Source: Jacaranda mimosifolia
Lineage: Eukaryota > Streptophyta > Magnoliopsida > Lamiales > Bignoniaceae
Length of the DNA stretch: 64,000 nt
Reading direction: 5' to 3'
Assembly (NCBI GenBank): GCA_018894105.1
Contig: CM032118.1
Location: 31,476,690-31,540,689 of the forward strand
The position numbers and the translations under genes were made by a program. Shown one piece after another: positions 36,231-46,298 of this stretch; positions within the stretch are counted from its first letter, which is position 1, and each line of letters begins with the position of its first letter. The notes under the pieces were generated by a model that saw only the letters and a program-made list of their open reading frames with translations, was not told where the DNA came from and did no database searches.

Positions 36231-36250
36231 TAAAGTCCAAAAATCCAACA
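35753..36250. mobile_element. Copia-type solo LTR in P450 exon 1
   Basis: 498-bp insertion with ends TGTTAGAATT and AAATCCAACA (imperfect TGTTGGA/TCCAACA type), flanked by a perfect TAATG duplication (35748-35752, 36251-36255). Removing it restores alignment of the exon end with the P450 copy at 52620-52640. It carries no internal domain. A dinucleotide run (TA)n(GA)n lies at about 36196-36230. The near-palindromic ends leave its orientation unclear. Confidence 0.85.
36196..36230. repeat. TA/GA dinucleotide microsatellite
   Basis: About nine TA units followed by about eight GA units, inside the copia-type solo LTR. Confidence 0.9.
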
Positions 36251-37115
36251 TAATGTTGTTAGTGGTCAAAGGAAGTTCAAGCGCTTATCATCCTAAGATT
36301 TCTAAAGAACATCATCTAGATCTTCTTGCTGTTCGCTTTCATTAGTGTTCATAGTATTGGCCACTTTAGGCTCATGGATGATGATCTCAAGTATTCTACC
36401 TGCTTCTTTCTGTAACTTTTTGTCCTTCGGTCAAACCACTAATCATTTGAAGTAATTCAATTGAAGGATATACTTTAGCAATATTGAAGCTTGCTGTGAC
36501 TCAACAACCTCTTTGAGCATCGCTAGTAATGTCTCGTGTTCCTTGTTTTCCTCACCAAGTGCTGCTCTTGAAATGGCAACATAGGTTGAAGAGTAAAGTT
36601 TGCTGGTCAAATTGATGGGTGATCCCTCCCGACAAGTTATCTGCCTAGTAGGATCCAAAAACACTTGTTCTCTTATTGATCGAAAATTCGGAATAATTGA
36701 AAATGTTTCTTGCTCAAAAGTCTAAGGTGCAAAATTTTCTCAGTTGTCTCCGATAATCTCGACATAGACCAAATGCAATACTGGTGCAATCATTACTCAT
36801 GATCTCAACAACTAGAGTTGGAGGCCTTGAGGCTAAGTTTATATCATGAGTTTTCATCACTTGTTTTGCAGCATCAATTTTGGAAATAACAATAGCAGAA
36901 AGTTCACCTAGCTGCACGTCAGCACGTGCATCAATGGCCTGTATTTCATTGCTAAATAATGAGATTGTGAATGTTTCCAATGAAAGTCAACTTCGATGGT
37001 CTTGGAGGGAGATTTGGAGTTGATCTTTTAGTTTTAAATATACTTTCTAGTTTTAAGAATAAGAGCAAAGGACGAAGGAAATAAGTATTATCAGGGATGG
37101 CAATTGGATCTCCAC

Positions 37116-37370
37116 GATGCTAATTAAGAAGATATAATTTTGTGCACTATATGTATAAAGTATCATGCGAATAGAGTTTGTTATATACTATGGTGGAAGC
37201 TTATACAAGATATTTTTCTTGTGGAAGAGGAAGCTAATGCAAGTTTTTAGTATAGTGAGTCCTTCACGTATGCAATAAGATGACATTTGGCTAGCACATG
37301 CAATTAATGGCTCAAAAGTTTTTAGTTTTTCCAATACCTAAACCTAGAGTTATTTTATAAAAGAGATAAT
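37116..37370 (-). promoter_or_regulatory. Promoter remnant of the P450 pseudogene
   Basis: Similar to 53506-53740 upstream of the other P450. Shared words include CTAATTAAGA, GTTATATACTATG (the TATA box on the minus strand) and GGCTCAAAAGTTTTTA. Similarity fades near 37370, which marks the duplication edge on this side. Confidence 0.65.
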
Positions 37371-37839
37371 TACAACGATCTTTCTTGAGGTTTGGGGTAA
37401 ATAAAGGTACATTTTCCATTGTTTTTGGAAATTACAATTACCACTCCCGATGTTTGTTACTATCTAATAGATAGATCCAGCCATTAGTCTAACAGAATTT
37501 TTTATGTTACTCTTGTCTAGCAAATAAATCCAATAGTTAATCAAACTAACAGTATCTATTGACATCATCATTGAAAATTTTTTAAAATTCAATTTTATCT
37601 TTTAGTTAATTGAAGTTGAGTGGACTATTCTGTGGGACAAAAATAACCTAGTGCTATTTATGCATGTGGGGACTTACATATAATTAAAAAAATAGAAGAG
37701 GATTTGTGCAATAAATTTAATTAAGTATTAATATTATTCTTGGAAATATATTTATTAATTTTATTCATTATTTTATTAAATTAATTAAAAGTCTAATTAT
37801 ACAAGTTAATCCCAATATTATATTTATATATACATTTAT
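37371..37839. other. AT-rich intergenic sequence
   Basis: No gene was seen. The first 200 bp (TAATTACAACGATC, TTGAGGTTTGGGG) resemble a widespread plant non-coding repeat type, but no ends could be defined. Confidence 0.3.
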
Positions 37840-38466
37840 TGTTAAGGGTCCATTGCCGACCTCCAGCACGACCCCACACATGCCTCGAGTGTCTAGTATG
37901 AGGAGGCTAACTCAAGCGTGTTCTGTATCCCAAGTCTAGATTCTAGTGTGAAAGAGTCAACCTCAGGGCAGATAGACCACCGATGGGAATAGGGCAGCAG
38001 CATTTAATGCTACCAAACTAATAGTAAGTCTTTTATCAAATTCCATTAATGGTAGGCTGTGCCACTTTCAGTCTAGACAAAAGTTGTCAGGTGGCCGGTA
38101 GATAGTGCACACCTTTATTGACGCTACTAGCTCCTGTTAACTAATCCACTTTCCATGAAAAGACTCATGTACCCTTGACATGAAACAGAGCCTTAAGGGC
38201 TTGCCAAGGTGATTGGTAAAATCTCAGTCTAATCTCCTTAAAAATACTTCTCTTGCCAACTTAAAGAAGGTATGTTCACTATTTTGCATTTTATCTCAAC
38301 CACTTCCATTATCTTCCTTCTCTTCACTGGTCATTGATTTAAGCATTGGAGGATCCTAACCAAAATCCACCTCGACGAGCCTACCGGGCTTTTGTGGTTG
38401 TGGGTTCAACCTCTGTACCTCCAATTGAGTAGAAGTTCGACCTTCCTATTCAGTTTATTCTCACCA
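37840..38466 (+). repeat. Tat-related solo LTR, diverged, sense orientation
   Basis: It runs from TGTTAAGGGTCC to TTTATTCTCACCA. Layout matches the Tat LTR at 10699-11430: a GC-richer first half, CATTTAATGCT, a leader after the TATA position, GCATTGGAGGATC...CACCTCGACGAGCC near the end (compare GCGTTGGAGTGTC...CACCTCGGCTAGCC), and the same closing TTTAYTCTCAYCA. The five bases outside (TTTAT, TTTGC) match only partly, so boundaries are tentative. It appears to be a different subfamily from the other three copies. Confidence 0.6.
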
Positions 38467-38781
38467 TTTGCCCCCACTTCTAAGCAAACTAAAACTTGCT
38501 TCATCATATATTAAGGTGTATTTTGGTATCATCCTATACTTGGAGGGTTGTTCCAAGCTTTGCCTAAATATGCCACTTATTGTAATCATTTGAATATATT
38601 TCATTTTTTGAATCTTTGTCATGCATTTGAGAAAAGATATCTTCTTCCTTCCTGCTCTAAACTCCTAAGTGGATTTCTAGAGTGATTAGTGCTACTATTA
38701 CTTGAATTTATGCCTTATGATTCCTCTTCTATCTTCATAATTTTCTAGTGCCAAATTAGTTATTAAAGCTTTAGTTTTTTA
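38467..38781. other. Spacer between LTR and gag remnant
   Basis: AT-rich with no recognised gene. It could be leader sequence of the gypsy element whose gag follows. Confidence 0.3.
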
Positions 38782-39914
38782 ATGGTTGCTCATAGTAGAA
38801 ACATGCCAAATGTTGATGATGTAATTTATGAAAGAGACCTTCATGATATCAATTGAAAGATTTAAAGAGACATGTATAATAACTCGAGTAGCATCTTGCT
38901 CAATGCAAATCTTTGGAACATGATTTTGAGGGTCATATTTCAGAGGCTGGTGGATGGAGTGGATCTAAATTCATTTTATGGTGTGGAAATAATAATTCAA
39001 GTGAAGACTCTTCACCCAATCAAAGACCTCGAAGAAACATTTGTAGAGTTCGATTACATGTTTTTCAAGTTGATGTTCCAGATTTTGATGAAAGAAATGA
39101 TCCCAAAGAGCTCATAGAATTGCTTAACTCTACTAAGATAATCTTTAAATTTAATGAAATTCCTAAAGATTGCAAAGTGGAGCTAGTTGCCATCAAGTTG
39201 ATAAAACATGCACCCTTTGGTGGGAGCATTTGAAGAAGTAACCTGCTCGTGATGGCAAAAGATTGATCAAAATTTGGGACAAGATGAAGAGAAAACTTTG
39301 TAGAAAATTCTTACCTAATAAATTATTGCCAAGATGAATTTTTCGAACATCATAATTTCGAGCAAAGAGATCTATATGTGGAAGACTATATTGTTGAATT
39401 TGAGGTTCTCATGATGGGATGTAAAATTGCATAGTCGAAAGAACAAATTACTACTTATTTCCTTGGAGAATTCCAGCCTAACATTTACTCACATCTCTAT
39501 TATACCTAAAATAAAAAATGCAAATTGACATCAAAGTGGAACATCAACAAAAAGAATCAACTCAAGGTGGTTTTCTATTTCCCTCACATGGTGGTACTTC
39601 TAATCAAGGGAGTACATCAACTTCTAATATTAAATCTACATCAAAGGAGGCAAAACAAAAATCTGTTATAAACAAAAAAAGTGATGGTGGTTATATATAT
39701 AGCTAAGTGGTTCTAATACTCAAAAGTTTAAAGGATTTGGAGCCTTTTGTTGCAAATTTTCCATATCACAAAGTTATCAATATTGTGAAGGCGATGGTGG
39801 AATTGAAAATTTTAAACCAAGTCATTGCGCAATGAAATTTAATATATTGCAACGTTTGAAACATAAACATAATCTAAATTCATCATCAATTGGATCAACC
39901 TATGAATTTAATTA
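38782..39914 (+). pseudogene. Ty3/gypsy (chromovirus-type) gag remnant
   Basis: Spread over three frames, the sequence reads VRLHVFQVDVPDFDERNDPK, LIELLNSTKIIFKFNEIPKD and CKVELVAIKLIKHA. This matches the chromovirus gag pattern (...IPEFDGK..PE.FLDWL..VE.VF....IP...KVKLVAIKLRGHA..WW). An IKIWDKMKRKLCRKFLP block follows. Next is a Ser/Thr/Lys-rich linker (39518-39706), then a decayed zinc-knuckle-like FCCKFSISQSYQYC. Protease and pol are absent; the trace ends where the antisense LTR-like repeat begins. Non-functional. Confidence 0.75.
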
Positions 39915-41560
39915 ATAGATTGAAGGAAGCGTGTGTTACCTTTTGAAGATCTCTCTCAAATTGATGAAGAAGAGGAAGGCCTCCAATCTATTCTCCTATC
40001 CAAAATTTAGTCACCACCAATCTTCAACGGAAGAACTCCTTTGCTTCAAGTCTTGAATCTTCTCTTGAACTCCTCTTTGACTCACACTTTGAGTGCCCCA
40101 AGTACTGCACCTCTAGTGGTATCCATGCATATTGAGTTACACACTATAGCTTTTTAATTCAAGTTAGAATGAATCTAAAGCTACAAGAATTTATAGAGGA
40201 ATCTACAAAAAGAAGAGAGCTAGATGGAAGAGAGGATTTTGGAGCGAAAAAATGAAAGCATTTAGTCTCTAGAGCATTCATCACACTATTCTGAGTCTTT
40301 TATCTCATTGGTCCACTTATAGATGCCAACTCATATCCACTTGGAATATTAATTGAGGCTTAAAATTTCAATTTTAATTTGCCAATCCAATATTCCAATA
40401 ATTTAAGTAGATAGTTCCATTTAAACTTTCCCAACAAAATTCAATTTTCCACATGGATTGATCAAATTAATTCTTTAATTTGATAATTGTTATTTCAAAA
40501 ATAAATTGGCTTCTTAATTTAATTGGTCTAATTTAACCCTTTAAATTAGTTAAATTAATTTAACCCTTTAAATTAGTTAAATTAATTTAACTCCTAAATT
40601 AATCAAACTATCTTAACGAATTTAATTTGTTACATGGCCCAATTAAATTTACTCCTTAATTTAATTGGTCAAATTTAATTCTTTAAATTAATTTAATTAA
40701 TTTAACTTTTTAAACTAATCAATCCATATTGATAATTAAATATAGTCAACCATCTTTTCCATCTAACTCACTTAGATAAACTCATCTCAGCGCATTAGAT
40801 AACTCTCTAAATTCACTTCTATGATATTCGAGGTTTTATGTGTTACTCATTAGATTCACAAATTAATTAGACATAGACTTGTAACTCTTCACGATTTAAT
40901 TAACGAATATCAAATATTCTAATTAATTAAAATACCTTGTAATTAACCCTTCTTGAATTAATGGAGCACCCAATCTCCATAGAAGAAATCTAGCTACAAG
41001 CTAATGGAGCCCGACCAAATGGATGAATTAACTTGTGTGAACCTTTTCACTTTAGAGTACAATTCAAATATGATTATTCCGTTTTCTATATTCAAACTGA
41101 GGCCTAGGATTAAGATATTTAGTTGGTTCCTAATTAACTCAATAACTATGTGTCTATTTTTAATGAACAGTTTAAATGACATCAACTTTGGAAACCACCT
41201 TTCCAAACTATCATATTACCTTGCGCAAGGATTTCCAGAATTGATCATCATAGAAAACATAAGAGATAAACTCATTCTTCAAGATGAGCAAACAAATCCT
41301 TTATTGAAACTCACAAACCTCAATAGCCATGAAGTGATAATCTTAGGGTGATTCTTTTGTCGATGGATGCTCCTATTACACACGTAGTCTTTGAAGGATG
41401 AGAACCAACTATGTAGCATCTACATCGAGAATTCAAGTAGACCCAGTTTCGTTCAAGTAACGGATAGCCAAATAATGCAACCATGAATCTCATAGAGAGT
41501 TCGATTCTGTACTTGTATTTATAATCTTGACTCATCTATTATATTGTTCAATATGTTCAC
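39915..41560 (-). repeat. Large LTR-like repeat, copy 2 (inverted)
   Basis: Inverted counterpart of part of 8117-10690. The block TTGCGCAAGGATTT and its neighbours at 41205-41345 match 8680-8870, and the TTTAATTTAATTGG-rich zone at 40400-40740 matches 9300-9490, at the same spacing. The start and end are not defined, but the repeat stops shortly before the CACTA terminus at 41634. Open frames here (for example 41004-41351) are not conserved in copy 1 and look spurious. Confidence 0.5.
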
Positions 41561-41864
41561 AGATAGTATTACTAATTTCGTTGGCTCGAATGGTTGCCAT
41601 GCATTTTTCTTAATATCAAGTTGCTTGTGCTCACACTACAAAAAAATGGCTTTTGTGACAAATCGGTCACAAATGCAGCAACAAATCGGTCACTGATGCT
41701 ATCAGTGACCGTATTTGTGACTGATCACAGCGGTTACAAAAACCCTTAGCACAAATTGAAATTTGTAACCGCTGGACCATGGGGTCACTAATGATATAAA
41801 TTCTATCAAACAAGAGGTGACTGATCAGTGACTGAATTATGGGTCACTGATGGTTAGTCACTAA

Positions 41865-41897
41865 GCGGTTACTAATCAGTGACCGCTTAGTAACCGC
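41865..41897. repeat. Perfect hairpin in the CACTA subterminal region
   Basis: GCGGTTACTAA (41865-41875) and TTAGTAACCGC (41887-41897) form a perfect 11-bp stem around an 11-base loop. It is one of several overlapping GTGACCG-type inverted motifs in the subterminal zone, the class of sequence bound by TnpA-like proteins in CACTA elements. Confidence 0.75.
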
Positions 41898-42399
41898 AGT
41901 GTGGGTCATTGATAGTTGGCCATGTGACCAACTGCTCCATTTGTTACTGATTTGTGATCGCCTTGGGGTCACTAATCAGTCATAGATTTGTGACCGCAAG
42001 CGGTGGTCACAAAGTTTAAAAAATAATAGTGTATTTCCTCCATTTAGTGACTGCCTTTGGGGTTACTAGTCGGTCACAGATTTGTGACCGCTACTTGGGG
42101 TCACAAATTTTCAGGAATAATAAGTGTATTTTCTCAATTTAGTAATTGCCAGGGGGTCACCAATTAGTCACTGATTTATTAATTTTTTTTGTTTATAATA
42201 TTTAATTTAATATATTTATCCAACCTGTTTTCAGTTCTCATTAATAACAATTTAAACCTACATCATTTAAAAAAAATTCACATTCCAAATAACGCCAAAC
42301 AATAACAGAAATTCAACAATATTATATCCAAATTCATAAACAAAACAAAGATTTTCAAACATGAGCAAGTTCATGGAATCCAAGCATGCCAAGTTTAAT

Positions 42400-43520
42400 T
42401 TGAAAAGAGTTATTTGTCTTTCCTACCATTACCCTCTTCCCTATGAGAGGAAGAAACACCTCCAATTGAATTTGGTTTTTCCATTATCACTCCTAATATC
42501 CTGATCAAAGTCTCTTCTCACGCCTTTGATTTTTCAACTAGCCTCAATGCCTCATCTCTCACCCTCATAGTCTGCTCCATAATGCTTTCTTCTCAGGTTG
42601 TTGCTTCTTCTCTTTGCTTGGCCAAGTCTTGATCAATTTCTAGTGCTAATTCCGATCAAACCAATAATTTTAAGCATGAAACCATAGGAATGCTAATTAT
42701 TAATAATACATCTCATGCTTGCAACTGTTTATATGCAATATGTTTGAAACATCAAGAAACACTACTAGTTACTTCATCTCGGCATAAAAGTTCCCAAATA
42801 GAAATTTAAATTAGTGTATCATATAGTTGGAATGAAAAAAAGCATAAGATCGATCATAAACTGATTGTAACTGCACGTGATGAAATATTGGTAAATATAG
42901 TCAATATAAGTTAAAACAGAACCTTCCCATTTACATAGCATCACATTTCTCCCTTCACTAATCCAAATGTCACGTGCTTTGTTAAATATAAAGTACAAAT
43001 GCCATTAAATTGTGTCAACACAAACACCAATTAAATCCATGCACAATTTAGTAAGATTTATCAGAAAAAATCATCCATAAAGCATCATATAGAGAAAACC
43101 CATTTCAGAAAAACTAATCTTAACTTGTTAGGTGACATTTACAAACAAGTTCAATGCTACAACTATAAATTTCATAAAATATTTCATGTTACTTTGAAAT
43201 TGTTAACTAACTTGAATGCATGGATAATATTCTTGTACTTACTTGGACCCTCTTAGATTTATTGTCAACATATTCACCTTTTCCTTGTACTTTTTGGTGC
43301 GTCCTTTCATGAAGCTCGATTTGGCTAATCGGTCTACCGTATTATGTCTACATTAAACTAGTTAATATTAAAAGTTGTAATAGATAAATAAAAATAACAA
43401 TAAATTAATTAAAGAAATTAACCTCCATTCTCCTTGCATGCTCGGCAAAAGAAATAGAGCCGCCATTCTTGGTTATTGACCCATCTTTTTCTGTAAAAAT
43501 ATTCCGTAGCCTTGAAATCC
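42400..43520 (-). pseudogene. PF03004-type En/Spm protein C-terminal remnant
   Basis: The minus strand reads GGSISFAEHARRM, then across an intron-like AT-rich gap RPISQIELHERTHQKVQ, then GKGEYVDNKSKRVQ. This matches the C-terminal block of the plant transposase En/Spm family (G..SF......GR.P...E....TH.KK.G.....S......). A further segment at 42430-42640 (EKEAIMEQTMRVRDEALRL) would be the C-terminal coiled coil. Stops interrupt the pieces and the N-terminal part is absent. Confidence 0.6.
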
Positions 43521-44825
43521 CAGTAGTTCAAGTTGGAACAAATTTTTCATATAGTAATTTAATCAATAACTACTTTAATCAATAATGCCTTATCATTTTA
43601 TAAGATTTTAAGGAACAAATTTTTTTTTTTTTTGTTAAAAAAATAAAAATAAATCTATCATTGCAAAAAATAACAGTATATTATTCTAATTTATATAATA
43701 CAAAAAGAATCACCATACAATACAAAAAATATTCTAAGCTTCCAATCATACTCATTCTAATTTATAAATTATTTTAATAGTAGTATATTTTGTATTATCC
43801 TATGCCTATGGTATCATATGGGAATTGCAAATTCAAGATTTAAACAATTTTAATTTGTACAAAACTTAAAAACACAATTAATAAAGTAGCCCTCTAATTT
43901 CTTGCTTTGAAAAAAAATTCTATAAGTTGGAGTTTTCTATTTATATAATATTCCCATACAAATAAAGAAATCAAGAGAAAAAGAAAAAGGTCCCCATTGC
44001 ATGCTTTTGTTTATAACAAATCAGAATCTCAATTTTCAGGCAAGCCCTTCTGACCATAATATTGTTATTGTTCCTCAGGAGGACGACCAGATGGACCGAC
44101 CAAGGAATAACGTAAACCGAAACAAAGACTACCATAAATGCTCTAATTCAATCTGCATTCATGGTTGGTGTACCTGCTGCTTCTGCTGCTTGTACATTCT
44201 GATCAATTCTATTTTTAATATATATAACCCATCTTTGGACTTTGATGGCAAGCCTTGTAATTTCTCGACTCGAATTTCACAACTTTCCATCTGTCTCATA
44301 AAGCGAACCACTACTTCTATCAATACACATTATAATATGACTTTTATTAATAATCTTCATTCTTGCTAGGTACATATTACCAACAATAGCAAAGCCAAAC
44401 CCAAAAGATTGTACTTCAATTTTCTAATTTCTATGTAATACAAGTTGTACAAGAGGTTGGCCTTGATAAGTCAATAAGGACACTAATTCTACCAATAGAC
44501 ATTATGTAACCTTTATTTATCTTCATTCTTGGTAAGTAGATTATACCAACAATAGCAAAATCAAACCAAACCAAATTTATTTAAATAAAATAGGGTGCAC
44601 AATAAACTATTAATAAGCATATTGATTACATAATTCATAAACACAATTCATATAATTCATGTGTAACTTGTATATTTGTAAGGAAAAATAATAAACAAAA
44701 TATTGACTACATAATTCATAAACACAATTCATATAATTATAAAATAACACTAAAATAATTTACCTCTTTACAATGCCCCAAAATGCATAATTTTAAACCT
44801 ATAAAATAAAATAAAAAATAACTAT

Positions 44826-44840
<15 letters not shown>
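43521..44840. repeat. AT-rich CACTA interior with local tandem duplications
   Basis: Two duplications are visible. A unit of about 110 bp ending ACCAACAATAGCAAAGCCAAA occurs at about 44290-44398, and a diverged copy lies at about 44475-44580. ACATAATTCATAAACACAATTC recurs at 44629 and 44711 in part. A 122-codon plus-strand frame (44001-44369) has no recognisable domain and is unlikely to be a gene. Confidence 0.5.
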
Positions 44841-44858
<18 letters not shown>

Positions 44859-45110
44859 AGCGGTGTGGGTGGCCAGTAGCTGCTGGCCCCTACCGTCGCC
44901 GGGGATGGAGGGGCCAGCAGTTGCTAGCCTCTCCAGACCCAGCAGCAACTAGAACTATTCCAGCTGGCCCCTCCCTGCCGACACCAGCACCCAGCAGCAG
45001 CTGGAACATGAGTCCAGCAGTGCTGCTGGGCCTCGTCGAACACATGGAGGCCAGCTGCTCCTGGCGGCTTCCAGCTATCTCGCTGGCACCTTTGTCGGCG
45101 AGTACTCTTA
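44829..45110. other. Homopolymer A tract and GC-rich island inside the CACTA element
   Basis: About 30 consecutive A residues (44829-44858) abut roughly 250 bp of GC-rich DNA with repeated CAGCAGCTGCTGG-like and CTGGCCCC words, in an otherwise very AT-rich element. Both strands have an open frame across it (44921-45166 plus, 44890-45159 minus), neither with a known domain. On the minus strand a TATTTATA box lies just upstream (about 45198-45205), so it could be a first exon of a minus-strand transcript. Origin unknown. Confidence 0.5.
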
Positions 45111-45174
45111 AGGAAAAAAATTGTGAAGAAAAAAGGAAGAAGAGTACCTTTAATGGCAACTGGTAACTTGTGTA

Positions 45175-46264
45175 AATGGGAGGGAATGGAACTTGAAATA
45201 TAAATAGGGCTTAGGGTTTAGTCATTTGGTCACTTGTGTGTTTCACATTTTATTTTGATAATTTTTATTTAATTATAATAATTATTTTTTTAATTTTTAA
45301 ATTCAAAAATTGAATTTTTCACTAGTTAGTTATATATGACTTGGTTCATATCTTCTTCTTTTTTGTTTTATTTATTTATACACACACATGCATATCAGGA
45401 GTCCGTTAGGGTTCGAACGCCTAACATCTCACATTATGTGGGTGACTTATATCATATATTGATACTTAATATTTTTACATATTATATTTTAATATAATCT
45501 TAAAAAATTAGATTTTATGATGGCTATTGAATTAATATTGACATGTAGTTTTAGATATGTAAATATAATAATGTTAATCAATAAAAATATTCTCTATTAT
45601 TAGGGTTTAAAATTTATAGAGTTGTGAGATTTTAGGATTTAGAGTTCAAGTTTTATGTTTAGAGTAATTTTATTAGTTTTCTCAATTAATAATATTACAA
45701 ATCTATTATGTTAAATAATATAATTTTAAAAATTTTGAATTATATACTCTATATTGTTAAATAATAAATGTCCAAAATAATATGAATAATTCAATTGATT
45801 TATTTATTAATTAAGATATAAAATTAAAAAAAATAAAAAATCTAAAACTATGGTTCTACAATATAATTTTAACAATTTTAACTTATATACTCAATAATAT
45901 TAAATAGACATATTTAAAATAATTTAACTAAGTTTAGTTAATAAGTAAAAAATTTTAACACAAGAAAAATTTAAGTTTATTATTTCAGATAAATATATTT
46001 AATTTAATTAAATTTATTTTTTACTAAAAAGAAAATAAATAAATAAATAAATAAAAACAAAAAAACAAACCGCAACCACCTACCATTACCCCACCCACAT
46101 ACACTTCCGCACTCGGCTAACCACTACCACCCCCCCCCCCCCACCCCGGCCGTGGCCGCAGGATTTGGGAACTATGGGAGTTGGGGTGGGGTTATATTTA
46201 TAAATATATATGTACCTAGATATGTATATGTAATGTATGTATTTATATATATATTATATATAAT

Positions 46265-46298
<34 letters not shown>

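Larger units (their letters stand above)
35734..37115 (-). pseudogene. CYP71D-like P450 pseudogene: exon 1, split by a solo LTR
   Basis: Exon 1 runs from 37115 down to 35734 and is interrupted by a copia-type solo LTR (35753-36250). The start codon position reads GTG where the duplicate has ATG. Recognisable blocks are VMKTHDINLASRPPTLVVEI, the YRRQLRKFCTLDF segment (family W-R-x-x-R) and SPINLTSKLYSSTYVAISRA. Several frameshifts and stops separate them, for example between 36664 and 36714. It was duplicated with, or from, the copy at 51663-53505: similarity continues about 250 bp upstream. Not functional. Confidence 0.85.

Noticed and set aside
37850..38470. LTR of the chromovirus gag remnant at 38782
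   Set aside because: Its internal words match the Tat LTRs rather than a chromovirus, so it was assigned to a Tat-related family instead.
41004..41351. 115-codon open frame
   Set aside because: It is inside the inverted LTR-like repeat and is not conserved in the other copy at 8680-9490.
44001..44369. 122-codon plus-strand open frame in the CACTA element
   Set aside because: Cys-rich stretch without a recognisable domain; the sequence overlaps an AT-rich duplicated segment and lacks coding character.
44829..44858. Poly(A) tail of a processed gene copy
   Set aside because: The GC-rich island lies on the wrong side of the A run for a plus-strand retrocopy, and no target duplication was seen.
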